Source: Curtobacterium sp. 458 (GTDB taxonomy: Bacteria > Actinomycetota > Actinomycetes > Actinomycetales > Microbacteriaceae). From it: DNA of 64,000 nt. This document shows positions 37,450-45,471 of the stretch, piece after piece (position 1 is the first letter of the stretch; the number at the start of each line of letters is the position of its first letter). Below the pieces are notes generated by a model. That model worked only from the letters and a program-made list of their open reading frames with translations, ran no database searches and was not told the origin of the DNA. The translations under genes and the position numbers were made by a program. The stretch spans positions 3,486,687-3,550,686 of the forward strand of contig NZ_CP129104.1 of the NCBI RefSeq assembly GCF_030406605.1, in the 5' to 3' direction.

Positions 37450-37947
37450 ATGCCGCTCGACGTCAGGACCGTGCCAGCCGACCTGCCCGAGGTGGACGCG
37501 TTGCTCGACGCGTACCTCGACGAGCGCGAGCGCACGTTCCCGACGGCCCAGGGGACGTACTCGCGGAAGCGGACGCCGGCCGCCGAGTTCGTGCCGCCGA
37601 ACGGCGTGTTCGTGGTCGCGTACGACGACGGCGTGCCGATCGGGTGCGGAGGGCTGCGGCGGATCGCGGACGGCGCGGCCCCCGGCGGCGGCACGGGCGT
37701 CGACCTCCGCTTCGAGGTGAAGCACGTGTTCGTGAGCCCCGCCGGGCGTGGCCACGGGGTCGCGACGGCGGTCATGGACGCCCTCGAGCAGCAGGCCGCG
37801 CGCCTCGGCGCCACGAGCGTCGTGCTCGACACGAACGACTCGCTCGCCGCGGCGGGCGCGATGTACCGGAGCCGCGGGTACGAGCGCACCGAGCCGTTCA
37901 ACGAGAACCCGAACGCGACCGCCTGGTACCGCAAGCCGATCGCCTGA
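37450..37947 (+). CDS. GNAT-family N-acetyltransferase
   Basis: A 165-residue acetyl-CoA-dependent acetyltransferase. Motif A reads HVFVSPAGRGHGVATAVM (about 93-110), followed by VVLDTNDSLAAAGAMYRSRGYERTEPFNENPNATAWYRK, the usual end of this subfamily. The substrate cannot be told. The ATG is leaderless and divergent from dapB. A half GGAGGC-family element (GTGCCTCCCGG) follows it. Confidence 0.9.
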   Translation: MPLDVRTVPADLPEVDALLDAYLDERERTFPTAQGTYSRKRTPAAEFVPPNGVFVVAYDDGVPIGCGGLRRIADGAAPGGGTGVDLRFEVKHVFVSPAGRGHGVATAVMDALEQQAARLGATSVVLDTNDSLAAAGAMYRSRGYERTEPFNENPNATAWYRKPIA

Positions 37948-38019
37948 ACCGACCCGTGCCTCCCGGCTGGTGCCGCACCCGACGGACGCGGCCCGACGGG
38001 CCCGCTCAGACCGGCCTGC

Positions 38020-38622
38020 TCAGACGGGCTGGTCGACCGGCAGGCCCGTCCGGAACTCGACCGGCAGGTGCGCCAGGTCGTTCAGCGTGACGACCTCGGC
38101 CGGCTTCGCCGAGCGGATGCGGATGATCGTGAGGGCGGTGTGCGCCACGTTGGTGCCCATCCACCGCCACTCCGGCGCCTGGAAGGCCTCCCGGACGAAC
38201 CAGCCGATCACGGCGTTGTGCGTGATGAGGAGGTCGTGCCGGTCCTCGCGCGCCGGGGTGAACCACTCGGCGACGGCGTCGCCCATCTGCGCCTGGCCGG
38301 CGATGATCTCCTCCTCGGTGATGCCGCCGTACCAGCCCTGGTAGGCGTGCGGCATGTCCGGGGTGGGGCCGGAGGGGATGCAGTCGAAGAGGAGGGTCGA
38401 GGGCTCGGGCTGGATCGAGGGCAGTCGCTGCGCGATGAAGGCCGCGGTCTCGCTCGGGGCCTCCAGGGGCGAGTGGTACACGCCGTCGAACGGGACGCCC
38501 CCGAGGCGGTCGGCGACGAGGGTCGCCTGGCGTTTGCCCCGCTCGGACAGCTTGCCGTCGCGGAGTCCGTGCTCGGCGTCCTGGTGTTCACCGTGCCGGA
38601 CCAGGTACAGGTAGTGCGACAT
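38020..38622 (-). CDS. Histidine phosphatase family protein
   Basis: A 200-residue branch-2-like phosphoglycerate mutase fold. LYLVRHGEHQDAEHGL carries the catalytic RHG (His10). KLSERGKRQATLVADRL and DLLITHNAVIGWFVREAF hold the second catalytic His. It may dephosphorylate small phosphoesters; substrate unknown. The ATG at 38622 is preferred over a TTG at 38634 that overlaps the M16 stop codon. It is likely cotranscribed with the peptidase gene. Confidence 0.9.
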   Translation of the reverse strand: MSHYLYLVRHGEHQDAEHGLRDGKLSERGKRQATLVADRLGGVPFDGVYHSPLEAPSETAAFIAQRLPSIQPEPSTLLFDCIPSGPTPDMPHAYQGWYGGITEEEIIAGQAQMGDAVAEWFTPAREDRHDLLITHNAVIGWFVREAFQAPEWRWMGTNVAHTALTIIRIRSAKPAEVVTLNDLAHLPVEFRTGLPVDQPV

Positions 38623-38630
38623 GTCGATGC

Positions 38631-39965
38631 TCAACCCCCGGTGCTGATCGCCGTCTCGAGGTCCTCCTGGCGCACGGCACCGACGACCGAGGTGATCATC
38701 GGTCGGGTCAGCAGGTCCGCTGCGAGATCCTGGACGTCGGCACGGGTCACGCGGTCGACGCGCTCGAGCGCCGTGGCGAGGTCGGTGTACTCCCCCGTGC
38801 CGAGCTCGGAACGGCCGAGTCGGGTCATGCGCGCGTCGGAGTCCTCGAGCGACAGGGTCAGGGCCCCCTCGATCTGCCCCTTCGCACGGCGGAGCTCGTC
38901 GTCCGAGATGCCGTCCGACACCATCCGGGCGAACTCCTGGTCGACGATCTCGACGACACCGGGCACGTTGTCCGGCGCGCAGCCCGCGTAGACGCCGAAC
39001 GCTCCGTTGTCGAGGTAGGCCGGCGCGAAGGAGGACACCGCGTAGGCGAGGCCGCGGCGCTCACGGACCTCCTGGAAGAGCCGGGAGCTCATGCCCCCAC
39101 CGAGCACCGCGTTGAGCACACTGAGGGTGGGGCGCCGTTCGTCGCGGAGGTCGAGGCCCTGCGAGCCGCGGAGCATGCTGACCTGCTCGGTCGGACGGTG
39201 CACGACGGAGAGCTTCGGCACGGCGGGGTCGGCGACGGGCTGCGGGGTGCGTCGGGCGAGCGGTGCCGAGCGTTCGGCGTGCTGGAACACCGAGGCCACG
39301 AGGTCGCGGAAGCGGTCGTGGTCGACGGCCCCGGCGGCGGTGACGACGATGCCGTTCGGCGCGTAGTGCTCGCGGTAGTGGGCGAGGACCTCGTCGCGCT
39401 GCACGGCCCGGATGCTGTCCGGGGTGCCACCGATCGGCCGTCCGAGGGGGTGCCCGTCGAAGGCCGCGGCGAAGAAGGCCTCGCCCGCGACGTCGGCGGG
39501 GTCGTCGGCGGCCATGGCGAGTTCCTCGAGGATGACACCGCGCTCGATGTCGAAGGCCTCGGGGTCGAGGACGGACCCGGTGACCATGTCGCCGATGACC
39601 TGCACGGCCATCGGGACGTCGGCGTCCCGGACCCGTGCGTAGTAGCACGTGTACTCCTTGGCCGTCGCGGCGTTGTGCTCGCCGCCGACCGAGTCGAACG
39701 CGATCGCGATGTCGAGCGCGCTGCGGCCCTCGGTGCCCTTGAAGAGGAGGTGCTCGAGGAAGTGCGTGGAGCCGAACTGCCCCTCGCGCTCGTCACGTGA
39801 GCCGACGCCGACCCAGAAGCCGATGCTCGTCGAGGCGGCACCCGGTACGGCCTCGGTGAGGACGCGCACGCCGGAGGGCAGGACGGAACGGCGGACGAAG
39901 GCGCCTCCGGACGTCAGGAACGACGTGTCCGGGGCCTCCAGTGGCAACGGCACAGGGTGACTCAT
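38631..39965 (-). CDS. M16 family zinc peptidase
   Basis: A 444-residue processing-peptidase-like protein. The inverted zinc motif HFLEH is at residues 68-72, with the distal Glu in ERGVILEELAMAADDP. The second, inactive domain begins near 220 and includes GLDLRDERRPTLSVLNAVLGGGMSSRLFQEVRERRGLAY. In most Actinobacteria it follows pnp directly. Here four plus-strand genes lie between. The ATG is 8 nt after TAGGCT (39974-39979). Confidence 0.94.
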   Translation of the reverse strand: MSHPVPLPLEAPDTSFLTSGGAFVRRSVLPSGVRVLTEAVPGAASTSIGFWVGVGSRDEREGQFGSTHFLEHLLFKGTEGRSALDIAIAFDSVGGEHNAATAKEYTCYYARVRDADVPMAVQVIGDMVTGSVLDPEAFDIERGVILEELAMAADDPADVAGEAFFAAAFDGHPLGRPIGGTPDSIRAVQRDEVLAHYREHYAPNGIVVTAAGAVDHDRFRDLVASVFQHAERSAPLARRTPQPVADPAVPKLSVVHRPTEQVSMLRGSQGLDLRDERRPTLSVLNAVLGGGMSSRLFQEVRERRGLAYAVSSFAPAYLDNGAFGVYAGCAPDNVPGVVEIVDQEFARMVSDGISDDELRRAKGQIEGALTLSLEDSDARMTRLGRSELGTGEYTDLATALERVDRVTRADVQDLAADLLTRPMITSVVGAVRQEDLETAISTGG

Positions 39966-39973
39966 CGGAGACG

Positions 39974-39979
39974 AGCCTA
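39974..39979 (-). promoter_or_regulatory. -10 element TAGGCT of the M16 peptidase gene
   Basis: TAGGCT, CGTCTCCG, then ATG. Spacing of 8 nt allows a leader of at most one or two nucleotides. Confidence 0.5.
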
Positions 39980-40050
39980 CTGATCGTCGAGGCGCTTCCC
40001 CCCAGTTTCACTGCGGTTCTCGACGTGCCTCGAACTGGGGTACACAAACT

Positions 40051-40080
40051 GAGGACAGACCGACTCGTCTGTCTGTCCTC
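40051..40080. promoter_or_regulatory. 30-bp palindromic operator upstream of the TetR gene
   Basis: GAGGACAGAC and GTCTGTCCTC are the outer arms, with GAC/GTC pairs inside; 26 of 30 positions are symmetric. It covers the -35 region of a likely promoter with -10 TACTGT at 40088-40093. Size and symmetry suit a TetR dimer of dimers. Confidence 0.65.
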
Positions 40081-40097
40081 CTTGTGGTACTGTTTCT

Positions 40098-40136
40098 CCA
40101 CCGGGTCGGAAGCCCCCCTAGATTCCGACCCGGTGG
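40098..40136 (+). promoter_or_regulatory. 5'-end stem-loop in the tetR-family leader
   Basis: A perfect 14-bp stem (CCACCGGGTCGGAA with its complement) closes an 11-nt loop with CCCCCC. The predicted transcript start is near 40098-40100, so the mRNA would begin with this hairpin. Confidence 0.6.
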
Positions 40137-40154
40137 CTCGGGACATCAGTCCTG

Positions 40155-40182
40155 CGTGACCGTCTCCCCCCGATCGGTCACG
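40155..40182 (+). promoter_or_regulatory. Second leader stem-loop with C-rich loop
   Basis: CGTGACCG pairs with CGGTCACG around a 12-nt loop that again contains CCCCCC. It lies 14 nt before the Shine-Dalgarno AAGGAG (40197-40202). Confidence 0.55.
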
Positions 40183-40209
40183 GAGCCGATGAGCCCAAGG
40201 AGCCACGCT

Positions 40210-40857
40210 GTGACGGTCGATTCCCCCCAACCGGCCGTCCAGCGTCTCCTGGGTCCGAGCGATGACCTCGCGTCGCCGGGTGGGTCGAGCGTCCCCCCGG
40301 CTCCCCGCACCGGCGGCGCGAAGGTCCGCATCCTCGAGACCGCCACGCGGCTCTTCTACGAGGAGGGCATCCGGAACGTCGGCGTCGACCGCCTCATCTC
40401 CGAGGCCAGCGTCACGAAGGCGACGTTCTACAAGCACTACGGGTCCAAGGACAACCTGATCCTCGCCTACATCCGCGCGCAGCACGACGCCGTGGTGGCG
40501 AAGTTCGAGGCCATCGTCGACGGAGCCGCCTCGCCCGCCGACGCGATCCGCGCCTGGGTCGCCGCCGTGTCCGCACAGGTGGACGGCGTCGACTTCCGCG
40601 GCTGCGCATTCCTCAACGCCGCCGCCGAGTACCACGACCCCCGCGACCCCGTGCGCGAGGTCGTCGCCGTGCACCGTGACTGGTACACGGACCGGCTCGC
40701 CTCGCTCCTGCAGTCTGCCGGGCACCCGCTCGCGGGCGACGGTGCGGACGAGCTGATGCTCGCACGTGACGGCGCGATGGCCGGTGCGTACGCGGGCGAC
40801 GCCATCGCCGCCACCGCTGCGCTGGGTCGCGTGGTCGAGCGGGTGCTCGCGGCCTGA
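40210..40857 (+). CDS. TetR/AcrR-family transcriptional regulator
   Basis: A 215-residue regulator. The N-terminal 35 residues are a disordered Ser/Pro-rich tail. The helix-turn-helix (about 38-84) reads ILETATRLFYEEGIRNVGVDRLISEASVTKATFYKHYGSKDNLILAYI. The ligand-binding half contains GCAFLNAAAEY, common in regulators of the YxaF/LmrA type. GTG at 40210 is 7 nt after AAGGAG. The long structured leader and upstream palindrome suggest autoregulation. The target might be the ferritin-like or M16 gene, but this is only positional. Confidence 0.9.
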   Translation: MTVDSPQPAVQRLLGPSDDLASPGGSSVPPAPRTGGAKVRILETATRLFYEEGIRNVGVDRLISEASVTKATFYKHYGSKDNLILAYIRAQHDAVVAKFEAIVDGAASPADAIRAWVAAVSAQVDGVDFRGCAFLNAAAEYHDPRDPVREVVAVHRDWYTDRLASLLQSAGHPLAGDGADELMLARDGAMAGAYAGDAIAATAALGRVVERVLAA

Positions 40858-41197
40858 CGCGCTGACGCAGCGGGCGCGCGGGCGCTGTCGCCGGCTCCGC
40901 TTCCGTCGCTGTCGCTTCCACGAGAGCGACAGTTCGGCGGCGCTGCTCCGCAGCACGATGTCGCTTCCGCAGCACACTTCGCGGCACGAGGCGGCCATCT
41001 GTCGCTGTCGCACATCCGGCCTGGAGGCACGGTGCCGGTCCGCCGCGCCGACCGCTTTCCGCACCCCCCTGGTCGCACCCCCCGTCCGGGGGTATCGTGA
41101 CGCCACGATCGACCATCCCGCCGGTCGTGACCGGGCCGACCCGTTTCCCTGCAGCGTCGACCGGGCCCCGTGCTGCCAGCACGTCTCGAGGACATCG
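40858..41197. other. 340-bp gene-free spacer before the ferritin-like gene
   Basis: Positions 40885-41010 hold repeats of TGTCGCT and AGCGACA and two GTGCTGCGGA units on the minus strand, able to fold into hairpins. A half GGAGGC element (CCGGCCTGGAGGCACGGTGC) is at 41024-41043. TATCGT near 41093 may be the -10 of the next gene, giving a leader of about 95 nt. No coding frame is convincing. Confidence 0.6.
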
Positions 41198-42163
41198 ATG
41201 TTCGACAATGCCTTCATCCGCAACGCCGTCGACCGGAGCGCCGAGAACGCGCTCGACCGACGACGGTTCTTCACCGCCGCCGGGGTCGTCGGCGCCTCCG
41301 CCGGCATCGCCGCGCTCAGCTCGTCGGTACTCACCACGGACCGTGCGTCCGCGTCCCCCCAGGAGGACGGTGCCGTCTCGGACGCCGCGATCCTCAACTT
41401 CGCGCTCAACCTCGAGTACCTCGAGGCGGAGTTCTACCTGCGCGCCGTGTTCGGCGACGGGCTCACCGACAGCATGATCACCGGGATCGACCCCCAGGGT
41501 CCCGTCGTCGGGGGCAGCAAGGTCCCGTTCAAGAGTGCAGCGATCCGCGGCATCGCCACCGAGATCGCGAACGACGAACGAGCGCACGTCGCGTTCCTCC
41601 GGGCAGCCCTCGGCGACGCCAAGGTCTCCCGTCCGAAGATCGACTTCACGAACGCCTTCACCGCTGCTGCCCGTGCCGCAGGATTGGTCGGGCCGACCGG
41701 CACGTTCGACCCGTTCGCGAGCGAGGAGGCCTTCCTGCTCGGTGCCTACGTGTTCGAGGACGTGGGCGTCACCGCGTACAAGGGCGCCGCGCCGCTCATC
41801 ACGAACAAGACCTACCTGAGCGCTGCCGCGGGCATCCTCGCCGTCGAGGCGTACCACGCCGGGATCATCCGCTCGAAGCTGTACGAGAAGGGGCTGCAGG
41901 TGCCGGCGGGCAAGATCTCCGACGCGCGCGACTCCCTCGACGGCCCGACCGACGACGACCAGGGCATCGTGAGCTCGTCCGGAGCCGTCAACCTCGTGCC
42001 GACGGACGCGAACTCGATCGCCTACGGACGAACGGCGGAGCGCGTGCTGAACGTCGTCTTCCTGACACCGGTGCAGATCGACAAGGGCGGGTTCTTCCCG
42101 GAGGGCGTGAACGGTCCGATCGTCGCGAGCGGCAACCCCGGCAGCGCAACCGGACCCGCGTGA
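41198..42163 (+). CDS. Tat-exported ferritin-like domain protein
   Basis: A 321-residue protein. The twin-arginine signal DRRRFFTAAGVVGASAG is at 20-36, followed by a hydrophobic stretch and a likely Ala-x-Ala cleavage near residue 52. The mature part is a ferritin-like four-helix bundle of the desiccation-related (Ferritin_2) group. Its metal-ligand candidates are in NLEYLEAEFY (72-81), ANDERAHVAFLR and LAVEAYHAGIIRSKLY. The function of this group is uncertain; di-metal oxidase or stress protection are both possible. ATG has GAGGA 6 nt upstream. Confidence 0.88.
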   Translation: MFDNAFIRNAVDRSAENALDRRRFFTAAGVVGASAGIAALSSSVLTTDRASASPQEDGAVSDAAILNFALNLEYLEAEFYLRAVFGDGLTDSMITGIDPQGPVVGGSKVPFKSAAIRGIATEIANDERAHVAFLRAALGDAKVSRPKIDFTNAFTAAARAAGLVGPTGTFDPFASEEAFLLGAYVFEDVGVTAYKGAAPLITNKTYLSAAAGILAVEAYHAGIIRSKLYEKGLQVPAGKISDARDSLDGPTDDDQGIVSSSGAVNLVPTDANSIAYGRTAERVLNVVFLTPVQIDKGGFFPEGVNGPIVASGNPGSATGPA

Positions 42164-42193
42164 CGCGCGGGGTGCTCTGAACGCGACCGGTCA

Positions 42194-42239
42194 GCGGGCG
42201 GGAGGCGCGGTGCGGGCTCGCGCCGTTCCTCCCGGCCGC
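42194..42239. repeat. GGAGGC-family palindrome after the ferritin-like gene
   Basis: The left arm GCGGGCGGGAGGCGCGG and right arm TTCCTCCCGGCCGC pair with several mismatches. It starts 31 bp after the stop codon. Confidence 0.7.
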
Positions 42240-42267
42240 CGTCAGGACTCGGGTGTTGGCTGGCCGC

Positions 42268-42795
42268 ATGACGAACGACCCGAACTGGAAGCTGCCCGAG
42301 GTCCCCTCCTTCGAGCTCACGAGCCCCGACTTCACCGAGGGCGGCGCGCTGCCCGACTGGGCCCGTGGCTCGGACGCCGGTGGCGAGGACCGCTCCCCCG
42401 CGCTGGCGTGGTCCGGCGAGCCCGAGGGCACCCGGAGCTACGTCCTGACCGTGTACGACCCTGATGCCCCGACGGGATCGGGCTTCTGGCACTGGGCGGT
42501 GACCGACATCCCCGCGGGCACGAACTCGCTCGAGCGCGGTGCAGGCACCGACGACGCCCTGCTGCCCGCCGAGGCCCTCCGCCGCCGCAACGAGTACGGC
42601 ACCGACACGTTCCTCGGGGCGGCCCCGCCCGCCGGACACGGCGCCCACCGCTACTTCTTCACGCTGAGCGCGCTCGACGTGCCCGTCCTCGAGGCTCCCG
42701 CCGACGCCACGCCCGCCGTCGTCGGGTTCCTGCTCCGCGAGCACCTGCTCGGTCGCGCCCAGCTCGTCGGCACGCAGGAGACCCCTGCCGCCTGA
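42268..42795 (+). CDS. YbhB/YbcL-family PEBP-like protein
   Basis: A 175-residue protein of the phosphatidylethanolamine-binding (Raf kinase inhibitor-like) family. The ligand-pocket motif DPDAPTGSGFWHWAV is clear. SPALAWSGEPEGTRSYVLTVYD and GAHRYFFTLSALDVP complete the fold. No signal peptide, so it is cytoplasmic. Bacterial members have no settled function. ATG at 42268 with a weak TTGGCT 6 nt upstream. Confidence 0.92.
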   Translation: MTNDPNWKLPEVPSFELTSPDFTEGGALPDWARGSDAGGEDRSPALAWSGEPEGTRSYVLTVYDPDAPTGSGFWHWAVTDIPAGTNSLERGAGTDDALLPAEALRRRNEYGTDTFLGAAPPAGHGAHRYFFTLSALDVPVLEAPADATPAVVGFLLREHLLGRAQLVGTQETPAA

Positions 42796-42833
42796 CCCCG
42801 CGCGTCGCACCGGCGCACCGGACCACCAACGGC

Positions 42834-42870
42834 GAACGGCCGCCGCTCCGATCAGGAGCGACGGCCGTTC
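42834..42870. terminator. Bidirectional terminator hairpin between the PEBP gene and pnp
   Basis: GAACGGCCG-C-CGCTCC pairs with GGAGCG-A-CGGCCGTTC, one mismatch, 5-nt loop. It lies 21 bp beyond the pnp stop codon and 38 bp beyond the plus-strand gene. Confidence 0.85.
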
Positions 42871-42891
42871 GTGCGTCAGGACGCGGAGGGA

Positions 42892-45165
42892 TCAGCCCTC
42901 GGCCGGAGCCTCGGCGTGGGTCTCGTGACCCTTGCCGCCCTCGGTGTCCACGTCGTCGGCGATGACCGGCGCGAGCGACAGCTTGCCGCGGTCGTCCACC
43001 TTGGTGACCTCGACCAGGATCTTCTGGCCGACGCCGAGCACGTCCTCGACGTTCTCCACACGCTTGCCACCGGCGAGCTTGCGGACCTCGGAGACGTGGA
43101 GCAGACCGTCGCGGCCCGGGAGCAGCGACACGAAGGCACCGAACGTCGCGATCTTGACGACCGTGCCGAGGAACTGGTCCCCGATCTCCGGGTTCGTCGG
43201 GTTCGCGATCGCGTTGACCTGGGCGCGGGCGGCCTCGGCCGACGGACCGTCGACGGCGCCGATGTACACGGTGCCGTCGTCCTCGATCGAGATGTCGGCG
43301 CCGGTCTCGTCTTGGATCCCGTTGATCGTCTTGCCCTTCGGGCCGATCAGCTCGCCGATCTTGTCGACGGGGATCTGCACCGAGATGACGCGCGGCGCGG
43401 TGTCGGCCATCTCGTCGGGGGCGTCGATGGCCTCGTTCAGCACACCGAGGATCGCGGAGCGCGCTTCCTTGGCCTGCTTGAGCGCGGCGTCGAGGACCGA
43501 CGAGGGGATGCCGTCGAGCTTCGTGTCGAGCTGGATCGCCGTGACGAAGTCCGACGTGCCGGCGACCTTGAAGTCCATGTCACCGAGGGCGTCCTCGGCA
43601 CCGAGGATGTCGGTCAGCGCCGCGTAGCGGGTCTGGCCGTCGACGGTGTCGGAGACGAGGCCCATCGCGATGCCCGCGACCGGGGCCTTGAGCGGCACAC
43701 CGGCGTTGAGGAGCGACAGGGTCGAGGCGCAGACGGAACCCATCGACGTCGAACCGTTCGAGCCGAGGGCCTCGGACACCTGACGGATGGCGTAGGGGAA
43801 CTCCTCGCGCGACGGCAGCACCGGCACGAGCGCGCGCTCGGCGAGGAAGCCGTGCCCGATCTCGCGACGCTTCGGCGAACCCACACGGCCGGTCTCACCG
43901 GTCGAGTAGGGCGGGAAGTTGTAGTGGTGCAGGTAGCGCTTCTTCGTGACGGGCGACAGCGAGTCGATCTGCTGCTCCATCTTGAGCATGTTCAGCGTGG
44001 TGACGCCGAGGATCTGCGTCTCGCCACGCTGGAAGATCGCCGAGCCGTGGACGCGCGGGATCACGGCGACCTCGGCGTCGAGCGGACGGATGTCGGCGAG
44101 GCCGCGACCGTCCATGCGGACCTGCTCGGTCAGGATGCGGCCGCGGACGACCTTCTTCGTGACCGACTTGTAGGCGCCGCTGACCTGGCCGTTGGCGCTC
44201 TCGGGGAGCTCCCCGGCCTCGACCTTGGCCGCGATGGCCTCCTTGACGCGGGCCTTGAGGGCGTCGTCCTTGTCCTGACGCTCGAGCTTGCCGGCGATCT
44301 GGTAGACGTCCTTGAGCTCGTCGAGGGCGAGCGCCTCGACCGCGTCGTAGACCTCGGGGGCGTAGGGCGGGAAGACCGGGTAGTCCTGGATCTCCTTGGC
44401 CGACTGCGCGGCCATCTTCGCCTGCGCCTCGACGAGGACCTTGAGGAACGGCTTCGCCGCCTCGAGGCCCTGCGCGACGATCGCCTCGTCGGGCTTGGTC
44501 GCGCCGCCCTGGATGAGGTCCCAGCTGTGCTCGGTGGCCTCGGCCTCGACCATCATGATCGCGACGTCCTCGTTGCCGGCCTCGTCCGTGACGACACGGC
44601 CCGCGACGGTGAGGTCGAAGACGGCCTCGGCGAGCTGCGACGCCTTCGGGAACGCGACCCACTGGTCACCGATGAGCGCGAGGCGCACACCGGCGATCGG
44701 GCCGGAGAACGGCAGACCGGAGATCTGCGTCGACGCGGACGCCGCGTTGATCGCGAGCGCGTCGTAGAACTCGTCCGGCGCGATGCTCAGGACGGTGATG
44801 ACGATCTGGACCTCGTTGCGGAGGCCGTCGACGAACGACGGGCGCAGCGGCCGGTCGATGAGGCGGCAGACGAGGATCGCCTCGGTCGAGGGGCGACCCT
44901 CACGACGGAAGAACGAGCCGGGGATCTTGCCCGCGGCGTACGAGCGCTCCTCGACGTCGACGGTCAGCGGGAAGAAGTCGAAGCCCTCCCGCGGGTGCTT
45001 GCCGGCGCTGGTGGCCGAGAGGAGCATGGTCTCCTCGTCGAGGTACGCGGCGACCGCGCCCTGCGCCTGCTGTGCGAGGCGGCCGGTCTCGAACCGGACG
45101 ACGCGCTTGCCGAACTTGCCGTTGTCGATGACGGCTTCGGCGAACTTGATCTCGGGACCCTCCAA
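42892..45165 (-). CDS. pnp: Polyribonucleotide nucleotidyltransferase (PNPase)
   Basis: A 757-residue phosphorolytic 3' exonuclease. Two RNase PH domains frame an alpha-helical domain. The second has the active-site text [24 protein letters not shown] and [12 protein letters not shown] ([30 protein letters not shown]) and S1 domains end the protein. The start is a TTG at 45165, chosen because AAGGAGG lies exactly 7 nt upstream and the protein then begins [16 protein letters not shown] as expected. Its leader is about 230 nt with hairpins. rpsO, its usual neighbour, is 3.8 kb away. Confidence 0.97.
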   Translation of the reverse strand: MEGPEIKFAEAVIDNGKFGKRVVRFETGRLAQQAQGAVAAYLDEETMLLSATSAGKHPREGFDFFPLTVDVEERSYAAGKIPGSFFRREGRPSTEAILVCRLIDRPLRPSFVDGLRNEVQIVITVLSIAPDEFYDALAINAASASTQISGLPFSGPIAGVRLALIGDQWVAFPKASQLAEAVFDLTVAGRVVTDEAGNEDVAIMMVEAEATEHSWDLIQGGATKPDEAIVAQGLEAAKPFLKVLVEAQAKMAAQSAKEIQDYPVFPPYAPEVYDAVEALALDELKDVYQIAGKLERQDKDDALKARVKEAIAAKVEAGELPESANGQVSGAYKSVTKKVVRGRILTEQVRMDGRGLADIRPLDAEVAVIPRVHGSAIFQRGETQILGVTTLNMLKMEQQIDSLSPVTKKRYLHHYNFPPYSTGETGRVGSPKRREIGHGFLAERALVPVLPSREEFPYAIRQVSEALGSNGSTSMGSVCASTLSLLNAGVPLKAPVAGIAMGLVSDTVDGQTRYAALTDILGAEDALGDMDFKVAGTSDFVTAIQLDTKLDGIPSSVLDAALKQAKEARSAILGVLNEAIDAPDEMADTAPRVISVQIPVDKIGELIGPKGKTINGIQDETGADISIEDDGTVYIGAVDGPSAEAARAQVNAIANPTNPEIGDQFLGTVVKIATFGAFVSLLPGRDGLLHVSEVRKLAGGKRVENVEDVLGVGQKILVEVTKVDDRGKLSLAPVIADDVDTEGGKGHETHAEAPAEG

Positions 45166-45471
45166 AAGGGTGCCTCCTTGACGTGTTCTCGGCAGACCCG
45201 GCGACGGCACACGACGGTGCGTGCGCGCCGAGGTGTCGGGACGCATGTCTGGCCAGCAGTAGAAGCACTCGGGACACCTTCTCGGCCCGCGAGCCACCAC
45301 CGATGACCAGCTCCGTGCCCGGTCTGCGCAGTGTTTGTGTGACGACCGGGGAACAGTCCTCGGTCGCGTGCTCGGGGAACGGTCCCCGGACGAACAGGAC
45401 TTTACCAGTCCTCAGGCGATCCGCGGGCGAGGCGCACGACGAACCCGCACGCGGCCGCTAGCGTACGGAGC
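45166..45471. other. Upstream region of pnp and of the transglycosylase-like gene
   Basis: The pnp Shine-Dalgarno is at 45173-45179. A likely pnp -10, TAAAGT, is at 45399-45404 (minus). Between them two similar hairpin units of about 17 bp (45348-45364 and 45373-45389, with CGGGGAAC and GTCC cores) lie in the leader. They could be RNase III or PNPase autoregulation targets. No gene was seen. Confidence 0.55.
45459..45464 (+). promoter_or_regulatory. -10 element TAGCGT, leaderless start of the secreted transglycosylase-like gene
   Basis: TAGCGT, ACGGAGC, then ATG at 45472. Confidence 0.6.

Noticed and set aside
38631..38634. TTG start for the histidine phosphatase overlapping the M16 stop
   Set aside because: No Shine-Dalgarno fits, and the protein family begins at the ATG four codons later.
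40858..41197. A small RNA or small protein in the spacer
   Set aside because: Hairpin-forming TGTCGCT repeats are present, but there is no promoter-terminator pair and no coding signal, so only a spacer is reported.
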